This document shows, one piece after another, positions 33,815 to 41,549 of a DNA stretch of 64,000 nt. The stretch spans positions 1 through 64,000 of the forward strand of contig DLSM01000003.1 of NCBI GenBank assembly GCA_002500135.1. The letters are read 5' to 3'. A model generated the notes under the pieces. It ran no database searches and was not told the origin of the DNA. It saw only the letters and a list, made by a program, of their open reading frames with translations. The translations under genes and the position numbers were made by a program. The DNA comes from Christensenella sp. UBA7862. GTDB lineage: Bacteria; Bacillota; Clostridia; Christensenellales; UBA1242. Within the stretch, counting starts at the first letter, position 1. Each line of letters opens with the position of its first letter.

Positions 33815-34252
33815 TTAAATAAACAAGTTTTTATTTTCAAGAAGTTGCCTTTGTTCAAGGTCACGTTGCATTTTTATAGCAAGTTGAAGTTGTTTTTTCC
33901 TATAATTTTTAATTGCTTCTTTTATTGCCTTTTCTGCCATAACAGCACATTCTTCTTTGCCCTCTGGAAGTTCGCCAATGTCTTCCAAAATATCCTTATG
34001 GGAAATATTTGCCACATCGTCAAGGCTTTGTCCTTCAATGTGCCTGCAAGCAATTTCACTTGCGACAATAGCACCAACACAGCCAAATGTTTTAAACTTT
34101 GCCCCAACAACTACGTCATTTTCCACTTTGATATATATTTTAAAAATTTCTGACCCGTCAGTTGATTTGCAAATGCCTATGCCGTTTGAGCCTTTAAGTG
34201 TTCCGCTGTGGGTTGGGTTTTCAAATATTCCTAGCACTCTTTCACTATACAT
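33815..34252 (-). CDS. iscU: IscU/NifU-like Fe-S scaffold protein with an altered first Cys motif
   Basis: 145 residues with the IscU fold signature (YSERVLGIFENPTHSGTL ... IYIKVENDVVVGAKFKTFGCVGAI). Two of the three ligand cysteines are in place: Cys58 in FKTFGC and Cys102 in KEECAVMAEKA. The first ligand motif, normally CGD near residue 33, reads DGSE, while Cys28 lies five positions earlier in GIGIC. Either the ligand has shifted or the protein works differently. It follows the cysteine desulfurase gene by 13 nt, so it should receive sulfur from that enzyme. The C-terminus has an extra Lys/Gln-rich helix of about 25 residues. Confidence 0.88.
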   Translation of the reverse strand: MYSERVLGIFENPTHSGTLKGSNGIGICKSTDGSEIFKIYIKVENDVVVGAKFKTFGCVGAIVASEIACRHIEGQSLDDVANISHKDILEDIGELPEGKEECAVMAEKAIKEAIKNYRKKQLQLAIKMQRDLEQRQLLENKNLFI

Positions 34253-34265
34253 TCATCTTTCCCCC

Positions 34266-35435
34266 TTACTTCCTTTTTTGCACCTTAACTGGTGACATTC
34301 CTCTGAGGAACGCAACACTTGTTTTCAATGTTTCAACGACATAATCAATTTGTTCTCTTGTGTTGTCTGTTGCAAAAGAAAATCTGACAGTGCTTTGTGC
34401 TTGTTCTGGGCTAAGTCCCATTGCCATAAGCACATGACTTGGCTCTCTGCTGCCACTTGAGCATGCTGAACCAGTTGAAACGGCAATTCCCTTAAGGTCA
34501 AGAAGATTGCTTAGCGCTTCACCATTTACACCAGTAAACGACAAACTGACCATTCCTGCAACTCTTTGGTGGATATGTCCATTTTGAATGACATCTGGAA
34601 TTTCCTCCATAACACGAGAAACAAAATAATCTCTCAAACTTTTGAGTTTTTTGCAGTCGATGATATAGTTGCTGGCAGTAACTTCCATTGCCTTGCCAAA
34701 GCCGACAATTGCTGGCACGTTAAGTGTTCCGCCTCGTTTGCCACGTTCTTGCTCGCCGCCATAGATTATGTTGTCAATCTTGACGCCCTTTTTAACATAC
34801 AATGCCCCAACACCCTTTGGCCCATGTATTTTATGTCCACTCATACTCATAGCGTCTATGCCAATGTCTTTAACATCAATTTTAAAATTGCCAATAGCTT
34901 GCACGGCGTCCGTGTGGAAAAGCACATTTTTTTCGTGAGCGATTGTTGCAATAGTTTTCAAATTTTGAATTGTGCCAACTTCATTGTTTGAAGCCATAAT
35001 GCTGACAAGGACTGTCTTTTGATTGATATAGTGAAGCAAATCTGCGACACTTACAAGCCCTTTGTCGTCAACAGGAAGACAGGTCACTTCAAAGCCCATT
35101 TCTTCAAGTTTTTTGCATGTATCCAAAATGCTGTGATGTTCTATGGAAGATGTAATAATGTGGTTGCCTTTTGCTCTGTTTGCCATGGCAAGACCAAACA
35201 AAGCCCAGTTGTTTGCTTCTGTGCCGCCAGATGTAAAATATATTTCCCCACGTTCTGCATTTATAGCATTTGCAACTCTGTCCCTTGCTTTGTCCACAAG
35301 TGCTTGTGCGTCACGCCCAAAACTGTGAAGGCTGTTTGCATTGCCAAAAGTTTCGCCAAAGGCTGGAAGCATTTCACTTAAAACTTCGTTTGTTACACGA
35401 GTTGTTGCTGCGTTGTCAAGATAAATTCTTTGCAT
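34266..35435 (-). CDS. nifS: Cysteine desulfurase (IscS/NifS type)
   Basis: PLP enzyme that removes sulfur from cysteine and hands it on as a persulfide for Fe-S cluster and tRNA thiolation. 389 residues. PLP-binding Lys202 lies in MSGHKIHGPKGVG, the His-rich motif SSIEHHSILDT is at 97-107, and the catalytic Cys325 is in STGSACSSGSREPSHVL, the long mobile loop type of group I desulfurases. It is followed 13 nt later by the scaffold-protein gene, so the two form a minimal Fe-S assembly operon. No IscR repressor gene is nearby. Confidence 0.95.
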   Translation of the reverse strand: MQRIYLDNAATTRVTNEVLSEMLPAFGETFGNANSLHSFGRDAQALVDKARDRVANAINAERGEIYFTSGGTEANNWALFGLAMANRAKGNHIITSSIEHHSILDTCKKLEEMGFEVTCLPVDDKGLVSVADLLHYINQKTVLVSIMASNNEVGTIQNLKTIATIAHEKNVLFHTDAVQAIGNFKIDVKDIGIDAMSMSGHKIHGPKGVGALYVKKGVKIDNIIYGGEQERGKRGGTLNVPAIVGFGKAMEVTASNYIIDCKKLKSLRDYFVSRVMEEIPDVIQNGHIHQRVAGMVSLSFTGVNGEALSNLLDLKGIAVSTGSACSSGSREPSHVLMAMGLSPEQAQSTVRFSFATDNTREQIDYVVETLKTSVAFLRGMSPVKVQKRK

Positions 35436-35464
35436 AATAAATTCCTTCTTTTATTCACACATAA

Positions 35465-35493
35465 ATTTTGCCATTTTTTGAACAATTTGTCAA
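35465..35493 (-). promoter_or_regulatory. nifS-iscU promoter
   Basis: TTGACA (35488-35493), 17-nt spacer, CAAAAT (35465-35470), about 30 nt before the nifS ATG. Confidence 0.7.
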
Positions 35494-35520
35494 TAGTCAT
35501 TTTGCACAAAAAGAGCGAAA

Positions 35521-35551
35521 ATAAATAAAAAAGGAACAAAAAACATGTTCC
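35521..35551 (-). terminator. Terminator after rplS
   Basis: GGAACA/TGTTCC 6-bp stem (35546-35551 with 35533-35538), 7-nt loop, then T6 and further T-rich sequence on the minus strand, 16 nt beyond the rplS stop codon. Confidence 0.8.
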
Positions 35552-35567
35552 CTTGAAAATATTTAAC

Positions 35568-35909
35568 TTATCTAGCCTCTTTAATCTTTGTTGCTTTGCC
35601 AGTGAGGTCACGGAGATAAAAGAGTTTTGCACGTCTGACTTTACCTTTTTTCAAAACTTCAACTTTGTCGATTTTTGGGCTGTGAAGTGGGAAAGTTCTC
35701 TCTACGCCAACACCAAAAGACATACGTCTTACAGTAAAGGATTCTCTTATGCTTCCATTTCTTCTAGCGATAACAACGCCTTCGTATCCCTGAATTCTTT
35801 CCTTGTTGCCTTCTTTAATCTTGTAATAAACTTTAACAGTGTCGCCAATGTTAAATTCTGGGATATTGTCTTTGATATTTTCTTTTTCAATAACATCAAT
35901 AAGGTTCAT
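35568..35909 (-). CDS. rplS: 50S ribosomal protein L19
   Basis: Large-subunit protein at the 30S interface. The ATG at 35909 yields MNLIDVIEKENIKDNIPEFN and has GGAGG upstream; the longer frame upstream crosses the promoter. 113 residues, the normal size, with the motif IQGYEGVVIARRNGSIRESFTVRRMSFGVGVERTFP read in segments. In Bacillus it follows trmD; here it has its own promoter and stands alone between yraN and nifS. Confidence 0.97.
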   Translation of the reverse strand: MNLIDVIEKENIKDNIPEFNIGDTVKVYYKIKEGNKERIQGYEGVVIARRNGSIRESFTVRRMSFGVGVERTFPLHSPKIDKVEVLKKGKVRRAKLFYLRDLTGKATKIKEAR

Positions 35910-35937
35910 TTTGTTACCTCCACTTAAATTGCAAGAT

Positions 35938-35966
35938 ATGATAACACAATGCAATAAAAATTGCAA
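35938..35966 (-). promoter_or_regulatory. rplS promoter
   Basis: TTGCAA (35961-35966), 17-nt spacer, TATCAT (35938-35943). The expected leader is only about 20-25 nt, leaving no room for an L19 leader RNA. Confidence 0.6.
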
Positions 35967-36025
35967 GCGTTTTTTCAAATTTAGCAAAAACATTTTTCTT
36001 GCTCAAAATGATTTGCTTCTCTTTT

Positions 36026-36385
36026 TTACATAATTCCCTCAATGTGGTCAATTTTATGGTCTTGTTTTGTTCCCAAAATTGCCACACAGTCAAAGCGAAT
36101 GTCCACCTTATCCATAAGACCTTTAAGTTTGAGATAAGACAGTGCCGTTCGCTGCATATGAATGAGTTTATGTTTCGTAATTGCCTCTTGCGGAAGTCCA
36201 AACATATCACTCGTTCGCATTTTCACTTCCACAAAAACAAGAGTGTCTTTGTCTCGTGCTATTATGTCAATTTCACCTGTTTTTGAAGAAAAATTTGTTT
36301 CAACAATTCTGTAACCTTTATTTTTCAAAAAGTTAACTGCTATTGCTTCGCCAATTCCACCCGTTTGCTTGTTTAAAGTTTTCAT
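36026..36385 (-). CDS. yraN: YraN/UPF0102 family putative endonuclease
   Basis: 119-residue protein of the restriction-endonuclease-like fold. The family motif GEIDIIARDKDTLVFVEVKMR (about 37-57) contains the Asp and Glu-x-Lys residues of a PD-(D/E)xK site, preceded by the NTG/KGYRIVETNF region. Function in cells is unproven. The gene follows rnhB by 8 nt, the frequent rbgA-rnhB-yraN arrangement in Firmicutes, and ends that operon. Confidence 0.9.
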   Translation of the reverse strand: MKTLNKQTGGIGEAIAVNFLKNKGYRIVETNFSSKTGEIDIIARDKDTLVFVEVKMRTSDMFGLPQEAITKHKLIHMQRTALSYLKLKGLMDKVDIRFDCVAILGTKQDHKIDHIEGIM

Positions 36386-36393
36386 TTTTCCCC

Positions 36394-36996
36394 CTAAACA
36401 AAGTGTTTTATAAAACTATCTCGGTGAATTTGACATTTGCCAAACTTTTTTAAAAGTTCAATGTGTTCTTTTGTGCCATAGCCTTTGTGTTTGTCAAAAT
36501 GATAATTTGGATATTGCTTTGCATATTCCACCATAAGCCTATCCCTAAAAACCTTTGCCAAGATTGACGCTGCTGCAATGTTATAACTCCTTGCATCGCC
36601 TTTTATTATTCCCTCTTGTGGAATGTCAGTATCTATGTGTTCAGCATCAACAAGCACTATTTTAGGCGGAAATTTAAGCCCATTTAGTGCGTTTTTCATG
36701 CCAAGTTTGGTGGCTTGCAAAATGTTTATTTTGTCAATGGTCTTTTCGTCAACTTGTGTTATGCAAAATGTTTTTGCCGTGGCAACAATTTTGTCAAACA
36801 ACTCGTCACGCTTTTTAGGTGTCAGTTTTTTGCTATCATTTATGCCAGAGATTATTTTATCTTCCTCAAGTGGCATAATGACACACGCACACACCACAGG
36901 TCCAGCAAGTGGTCCACGCCCCGCTTCGTCAATGCCAGCAATGTCGCCTAAGTGTTTATATTTGTTTTCAAATTCAAACAAATCATATTTCTCCAT
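36394..36996 (-). CDS. rnhB: Ribonuclease HII
   Basis: Removes ribonucleotides from DNA and the RNA of RNA-DNA hybrids. 200 residues; the signature GIDEAGRGPLAGPVVCACV (about 20-38) has the catalytic Asp-Glu pair, and later acidic residues occur in VLVDAEHI and the DRLMVEYAKQYPNYHFDKHKGYGT region. It begins 10 nt after rbgA and is followed by yraN. Confidence 0.96.
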   Translation of the reverse strand: MEKYDLFEFENKYKHLGDIAGIDEAGRGPLAGPVVCACVIMPLEEDKIISGINDSKKLTPKKRDELFDKIVATAKTFCITQVDEKTIDKINILQATKLGMKNALNGLKFPPKIVLVDAEHIDTDIPQEGIIKGDARSYNIAAASILAKVFRDRLMVEYAKQYPNYHFDKHKGYGTKEHIELLKKFGKCQIHRDSFIKHFV

Positions 36997-37006
36997 ATTT
37001 CACCAT

Positions 37007-37843
37007 TTAATCCAAAACAATTTTACCAAGTCTGCCCTTTCTAAAGTCGTCTAAAATCATTTTACCGCCTCTGTCGTAGTCAAGTTCGCCTTTTTTTAAA
37101 ATACAATTTCTGCTGCGGCAAATGTCTTCATAAATTTCAAGCACTTCTTCATCTTCAGAGATTTTTATGTTATATCTCACTTCCAGTTGGCTTTTATACT
37201 TTGGCAAAATATCTCTTATAAAATTGAACGCTAGGTCATTCGTATCAAGCACTTGGTCTTTAATGCTGCCGATGTATGCAAGATTTCTTGCAACTTTGTC
37301 GTCTTCAAATGCAGGCCACAATGTCCCTGGGGTGTCAAGGAGCATAAGTCCACTTTCCGTTTGCACCCATTGCTTGCCCTTTGTGACGCCTGGTCTGTTT
37401 CCTGTTTCAGTTTTGGCACGTCCGCAAAGGTTATTTATAAGTGTACTTTTGCCAACATTTGGCACACCAACAACCATTGCTTTTGGAATATAATCAATTC
37501 CCTTTTCGCTCTTTCGCTCTAACTTTTCGCTAAGAAGTTTTTTTGCCAACAAAAACAGTGGCTTTGCAGAATTCGATTGAATGGCATTTATTGCAAGTGC
37601 TGAGCAATTCTTGCCTTTAAGTTCTCTTTTAAAACGCTCTACATCCGCCTCTTCCACCATATCACATTTGCTTAGGACATAAACAATTTGCTTGTCTTTT
37701 GCCACTTGCGAAAGTTTTGGATTGAGGCATGAATAAGGGGCTCTTGCGTCAAGGAGATAGAATATCAAGTCAACATTTTTCAGTTCCTTTTCCATTTGTC
37801 TTAGGGCTTTTGTCATATGCCCTGGGAACCATTGAATCGGCAT
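37007..37843 (-). CDS. rbgA: Ribosome biogenesis GTPase RbgA (YlqF)
   Basis: Circularly permuted GTPase needed for late maturation of the 50S subunit in Firmicutes. 278 residues: the N-terminus MPIQWFPGHMTKALRQMEKEL is a family signature. The permuted order of G motifs is visible, with G4 (LSKCD) first, then G1 (GVPNVGKSTLIN) and G3 (DTPGTLWP). It lies 9 nt after trmD and before rnhB, as in Bacillus. Confidence 0.95.
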   Translation of the reverse strand: MPIQWFPGHMTKALRQMEKELKNVDLIFYLLDARAPYSCLNPKLSQVAKDKQIVYVLSKCDMVEEADVERFKRELKGKNCSALAINAIQSNSAKPLFLLAKKLLSEKLERKSEKGIDYIPKAMVVGVPNVGKSTLINNLCGRAKTETGNRPGVTKGKQWVQTESGLMLLDTPGTLWPAFEDDKVARNLAYIGSIKDQVLDTNDLAFNFIRDILPKYKSQLEVRYNIKISEDEEVLEIYEDICRSRNCILKKGELDYDRGGKMILDDFRKGRLGKIVLD

Positions 37844-37852
37844 TTTTACCTC

Positions 37853-38563
37853 CTACTTTTTTGTGTCAGTTTGCAGTTTCTTTTGTTTTCGCATGTATTT
37901 TCTATACAAATCTGGACGGTTTTTCTTTGTAATTTCAAGTGACTTTTCAAGCCGCCATTTGTCCACTTCCTTGTGATTGCCGTCAAGCAAAACTTGTGGC
38001 ACTTCAAGCCCTTCAAACTGAAATGGCCTTGTCCATTGTGGATATTCTAAAAGCCCGTCAGAAAATGACTCGTCAGATGTTGTTTCTTCGTTTCCAAGCA
38101 CATTTGGAATGTATCTTGCAACGCAGTCAACAAGCACCATTGCTGGAAGTTCCCCACCTGTTAGGACATAATCTCCAATGGAAATTTCCTCATCAACACA
38201 AAGGTCAACAATTCTTTGGTCAATGCCTTCATAATGTCCACAAACGAGAATTAACTCGTCCAATTTTGCCAGTTCTTCCACTTTTTCTTGTGATAGGACT
38301 TTGCCCTTTGGCGACATATAAATTGTGTGTGACTTATCCGTTTTCACGCTTTTTATTGCGTCAAACAGTGGTTGAGGCGTCATAATCATGCCCGCTCCGC
38401 CGCCGTAGGAATAGTCGTCACACCTTTTGTTTTTGTCAAGCGTAAAATCTCTTATATTTATAACATTTATTTCGATAAGTCCGTTTTTTTGCGCACGGGA
38501 CAAAATGCTGTGATTGAGTGCATCAAACATTTCTGGAAATAATGTTAAAATAGTGATTTTCAC
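37853..38563 (-). CDS. trmD: tRNA (guanine-N1)-methyltransferase
   Basis: Makes m1G37 in tRNAs, preventing frameshifts. 236 residues. The SPOUT-fold signature appears in LVCGHYEGIDQRI and EEISIGDYVLTGGELPAMVLVD, with the N-terminal MKITILTLFPEMFDALNHSIL and C-terminal YPQWTRP. Its start overlaps the end of rimM by 4 nt, so translation is coupled. Order rpsP-khpA-rimM-trmD is conserved across Firmicutes. Confidence 0.97.
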   Translation of the reverse strand: MKITILTLFPEMFDALNHSILSRAQKNGLIEINVINIRDFTLDKNKRCDDYSYGGGAGMIMTPQPLFDAIKSVKTDKSHTIYMSPKGKVLSQEKVEELAKLDELILVCGHYEGIDQRIVDLCVDEEISIGDYVLTGGELPAMVLVDCVARYIPNVLGNEETTSDESFSDGLLEYPQWTRPFQFEGLEVPQVLLDGNHKEVDKWRLEKSLEITKKNRPDLYRKYMRKQKKLQTDTKK

Positions 38564-39048
38564 ACCAACACCTCGTCAAGTTTATTTTTGAAAACAACAA
38601 TTTTCTTGTTTGCGACATCAACAGATTTTATCACTTCGTTTAGGAAAGGAAAACTTCTAACCCCGCCTTGTTTTAGGATATTTATAATGTAAGCCGAGCC
38701 ATATTGCTCCACACTTTCAACATATCCCACAAGTTGTTCCGTTTCGTCAACAACGGCACAGTTTTCAAGGTCAGAAATCAAATATTCCCCGTCTTTCACT
38801 GGAATTTGCTCTTTTGGGACAAACAGAGATATATTTCTAAACATTTCTGCTTGCTCGCAATTTGCAATGTCGTCCAAAGTGATGTATCCAAAATCTTTGT
38901 AATATCTAAACTTCACAACATCGTGGTCGTGACCGTCAATATACACAGCTTTTAGATTGTTCCAAAAGTCAAGGTCATGAACGTAAAGAGAAATTTTCAT
39001 TTCACCACGCAGACCTTGAGGTTTCAAAATTTTTGCTATCTCTATCAT
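38560..39048 (-). CDS. rimM: Ribosome maturation factor RimM
   Basis: Helps assemble the 30S head by binding S19 and 16S rRNA. 162 residues, normal length: the N-terminal domain starts IAKILKPQGLRGEMKISLY, and the C-terminal PRC-barrel segment includes a DLENCAVVDETEQLVGYV stretch. It begins 4 nt after khpA and overlaps trmD. Confidence 0.95.
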   Translation of the reverse strand: MIEIAKILKPQGLRGEMKISLYVHDLDFWNNLKAVYIDGHDHDVVKFRYYKDFGYITLDDIANCEQAEMFRNISLFVPKEQIPVKDGEYLISDLENCAVVDETEQLVGYVESVEQYGSAYIINILKQGGVRSFPFLNEVIKSVDVANKKIVVFKNKLDEVLV

Positions 39049-39052
39049 AATT

Positions 39053-39280
39053 TTACTTTATCTTTAAGATATATTTTTTTGATTGTTTGTGAGAAGCCGA
39101 ATGCAAAATTGATCTGATTGCTTGAGCGACCTTTCCATTTTTGCCTATCAGTTTGCCCGTGTCTTGCTGAGCAACCTTAACTTCAAAGACAACTGCTGTT
39201 TCGTCTTCATGCTTTTCAATTTCAATCGCATCTTTGTCGTCAACAAGGCTTTCCACAATAAATTTAAGTAATTCTTCCAT
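39053..39280 (-). CDS. khpA: KH-domain RNA-binding protein KhpA
   Basis: 75-residue single KH domain with the GxxG RNA-gripping loop in KLIGKNGKVAQAIRSIL (about 43-59). KhpA binds RNAs, often with KhpB (Jag), and affects cell division and elongation in streptococci. It lies 27 nt after rpsP and 4 nt before rimM, the standard place in Firmicutes. No unusual feature; the C-terminal YILKIK strand is complete. Confidence 0.93.
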   Translation of the reverse strand: MEELLKFIVESLVDDKDAIEIEKHEDETAVVFEVKVAQQDTGKLIGKNGKVAQAIRSILHSASHKQSKKYILKIK

Positions 39281-39307
39281 ACTACACTCTCCTTATATTG
39301 TGGTTAA

Positions 39308-39610
39308 TTATTTTTTTGCATCTTTTTTCTTTGGAACAATTTTCTTTGGTGTGTATGGTTTTGCGTTTTCAACAATACCAGCTTTGACCAAAAGAGTTCT
39401 TGCTGTTTCGGTTGGTTGAGCGCCATTTTTAAGCCATGTCAAAGTTTTTTCTTTGTCAAGTTTAAGACCGTTTTCTTCAACAAGTGGGTTAAAATATCCA
39501 AGGTTGTCAATAGCCTTGCCATCTCTTGAAGTTCTTGCATCTGCAACAACAACTCTGTAGAATGGGCTCTTTTTGTCCCCTAGTCTTGTAAGTCTGATTT
39601 TAACTGCCAT
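39308..39610 (-). CDS. rpsP: 30S ribosomal protein S16
   Basis: Small-subunit assembly protein. 100 residues: the core MAVKIRLTRLGDKKSPFYRVVVADARTSRDGK (read in segments) is diagnostic. The last 20 residues form a Lys-rich tail (PKKIVPKKKDAKK) longer than in most homologues. Its place after ffh and before khpA-rimM-trmD is conserved. An 85-nt gap separates it from ffh; I see no clear promoter in it. Confidence 0.97.
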   Translation of the reverse strand: MAVKIRLTRLGDKKSPFYRVVVADARTSRDGKAIDNLGYFNPLVEENGLKLDKEKTLTWLKNGAQPTETARTLLVKAGIVENAKPYTPKKIVPKKKDAKK

Positions 39611-39695
39611 TTTTAATTCTCCTTTATTTTATCTATATTGAATATTTTTTTGAAAGCATATTGGCTTGTGCTTTAAAAAAATTGTAAAAAACTAA

Positions 39696-41009
39696 TTAAA
39701 ATTTAAATTTCTTCATTCCGCCATTTTTCAATTGCTTCATCATATTCTTTGATTGTTCAAATGACTTTAGAAGTCTGTTGACGTCTTGAATTTGTGTTCC
39801 ACTGCCTTCGGCAATTCGCTTTTTCTGACTGCCCTTTATGATGTCTGGATTTTGTCTTTCCTTTGCGGTCATGCTTTGGATAATTGCCTTATTCCTTTCC
39901 ATTTCCTTTTCGTCAACGGTTGCGCCTTTAAGTTTGCCGCTAAGCCCTGGTATCATGCCCAAAATGTCGTTTATGTTGCCCATGCTTTTCAGTTTGTCCA
40001 TTTGAACAAGATAATCTTCAAAAGTAAATGAATTTTCTCTAAACTTCTTTTCAAGTTGCTTTGCTTCTTCTTCGCTAACTGCGTTTTGTGCTTTTTCAAT
40101 AAGTGTTAGCACATCGCCCATGCCAAGAATTCTTGATGCCATTCTGTCTGGGTAAAATGGCTCAATGTCGCCAAGTTTTTCACCCACGCCGCAAAATTTG
40201 ATTGGCTTTTTGACCACTTCTGAAATGGAAAGTGCCACACCGCCTCTTGTGTCGCCGTCAAGTTTTGTAAGGACAACGCCAGTTATGTCAAGTGCTTCGT
40301 CAAAAGTCTTTGCCACATTAACACTTTCTTGCCCATTCATGCTGTCTATTACAAGCAAAATTTCCGTTGGGTTGATATTTTTCTTTAGGTCACGAAGTTC
40401 GTCCATAAGTTTTTCGTCAATGGAAAGCCTACCCGCTGTATCGACAATCAATGTGTCATACATTTTCTTATTTGCATAGTCAATGGCTTCTTTGCAAGTT
40501 TTGGAAGGGTTTTGTGTGCCGCGCTCAAAAACTTCTGTGTTCACTGCTTTGCCAACCACTTGAAGTTGGTTTATGGCAGCAGGTCTATAGATGTCACACG
40601 CAACAAGCATTGGCTTTTTGCCTTGACTTTTAAGAAGTCCAGCAAGTTTTCCGCACATTGTTGTTTTGCCACTGCCTTGAAGTCCACAAAGCATAATAAT
40701 TGTAGGCAACTGGCTTGACACTGCAAGTTTGCTATTAGTTTTACCCATAAGTTCCACCAATTCGTCATTAACAATTTTGACGACTTGTTGACCTGGGGTT
40801 AGGCTTGTAAGAACGCTTTGTCCAAGTGCTTTTTCGCTTACTCTATTAACAAAGTTCTTTGCCACCAAAAAGTTGACATCTGCTTCAAGAAGAGCAACCC
40901 TAATTTCTCTCATGGCTTCTTTAATTTCAAGTTCAGTCAGTTTGCCACGTTTTGTAAGGTGAGAAAAAATGTGATTAAGCCTTAGTGAAAGATTGGAAAA
41001 CATTCCCAT
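39696..41009 (-). CDS. ffh: Signal recognition particle protein Ffh
   Basis: GTPase that binds signal peptides and, with SRP RNA and FtsY, delivers proteins to the membrane. 437 residues: N domain (1-about 90), G domain with P-loop GLQGSGKTTMCGKLAGLL near 108, DTAGRLSIDEKLMDEL and TKLDGDTRGG motifs. The C-terminal M domain is methionine-rich (MKQLKNGGMKKFKF at the end). It starts almost on the ylxM stop codon with GGAGG, so the two are coupled. The SRP RNA gene is not in this window. Confidence 0.97.
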   Translation of the reverse strand: MGMFSNLSLRLNHIFSHLTKRGKLTELEIKEAMREIRVALLEADVNFLVAKNFVNRVSEKALGQSVLTSLTPGQQVVKIVNDELVELMGKTNSKLAVSSQLPTIIMLCGLQGSGKTTMCGKLAGLLKSQGKKPMLVACDIYRPAAINQLQVVGKAVNTEVFERGTQNPSKTCKEAIDYANKKMYDTLIVDTAGRLSIDEKLMDELRDLKKNINPTEILLVIDSMNGQESVNVAKTFDEALDITGVVLTKLDGDTRGGVALSISEVVKKPIKFCGVGEKLGDIEPFYPDRMASRILGMGDVLTLIEKAQNAVSEEEAKQLEKKFRENSFTFEDYLVQMDKLKSMGNINDILGMIPGLSGKLKGATVDEKEMERNKAIIQSMTAKERQNPDIIKGSQKKRIAEGSGTQIQDVNRLLKSFEQSKNMMKQLKNGGMKKFKF

Positions 41010-41010
41010 A

Positions 41011-41343
41011 TTACAAAACCTCCAAAATAGAATTTAACTTTGCCTTGATTTGCTCCTTGTCTGCACTGTTGTCAAGAAGTTGAGAGCAATCGGAAATCGT
41101 GGATTTTATTTCTTCAAACTTTTCAAGAAGTTTAAGTTTGCTTTCATAATCCTCAAGTACTCTAAAAGTCCTTTTTACAAGATCGTTGACCGCTTGCCTT
41201 GAAATATCAAATTCCTCTGCAATTTCGCTTAGTGAAATGTTGCTATCCAAAAACATACGAAGCATATTCTGCTGTTTCGAAGTGAGCAGTGGCTCATAAA
41301 TTTCTGCCAGCAAACTTTTTCTCAAATTATCTTGAATTTCCAT
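41011..41343 (-). CDS. ylxM: YlxM-family SRP-associated HTH protein
   Basis: 110-residue protein with a sigma-70-region-4-like helix-turn-helix: LRMFLDSNISLSEIAEEFDISRQAVNDLVKRT (about 28-60, in segments). YlxM proteins are encoded next to ffh or ftsY in Firmicutes and bind SRP RNA in streptococci; despite the HTH a transcription role is not established. It is directly upstream of ffh with a 1-nt gap. Its promoter follows the cloverleaf repeat element. Confidence 0.9.
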   Translation of the reverse strand: MEIQDNLRKSLLAEIYEPLLTSKQQNMLRMFLDSNISLSEIAEEFDISRQAVNDLVKRTFRVLEDYESKLKLLEKFEEIKSTISDCSQLLDNSADKEQIKAKLNSILEVL

Positions 41344-41377
41344 ATTCCCTCGTAAAGCATTTTTACTTTACAACACA

Positions 41378-41405
41378 ATTATACCCATATTTTCCCTATT
41401 GTCAA
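41378..41405 (-). promoter_or_regulatory. ylxM-ffh promoter
   Basis: Perfect TTGACA (41400-41405), 16-nt spacer, perfect TATAAT (41378-41383). The short leader has a 6-bp hairpin (GTAAAG/CTTTAC) immediately before the GAGGG ribosome-binding site. Confidence 0.8.
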
Positions 41406-41426
41406 GCAATTTTTGAAAATAATTTG

Positions 41427-41509
41427 GGGGCGACAGACAAAACAAAGTTTTGTAGCAAAATCCGAAAGATTTTGCAGAATTTTTCTCTTGGAAAATTCAC
41501 TGTCGCCCC
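41427..41509. repeat. Cloverleaf (four-way) inverted-repeat element
   Basis: 83 bp in which every base but three can pair. Outer 10-bp perfect stem GGGGCGACAG/CTGTCGCCCC (41427-41436, 41500-41509) encloses three hairpins. The first is ACAAAAC-AAA-GTTTTGT (41437-41453). The second is GCAAAATC-CGAAA-GATTTTGC (41455-41475). The third is GAATTTTTC-TCTT-GGAAAATTC-like (41477-41498). Single unpaired A residues separate them (41454, 41476, 41499). It sits between the trxA terminator and the ylxM promoter, so neither gene clearly transcribes it. It may be a mobile palindromic repeat or a structured RNA; the family is not known to me. This is the only copy I see here. Confidence 0.8.
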
Positions 41510-41513
41510 GCAA

Positions 41514-41540
41514 CAAAAAAGATTGCATTTTTGCAACCTT
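41514..41540 (-). terminator. Terminator after trxA
   Basis: GGTTGCA/TGCAATC 7-bp stem (41532-41538 with 41521-41527, one G-U pair) with loop AAAA, followed by T6 on the minus strand, 9 nt beyond the trxA stop codon. Confidence 0.82.
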
Positions 41541-41549
41541 TTTTATATT

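Noticed and set aside
41427..41509. A tRNA-like gene or an integron attC site at the cloverleaf
   Set aside because: It has no anticodon, T-loop or CCA, and no attC core sites; the symmetry fits a palindromic repeat instead.
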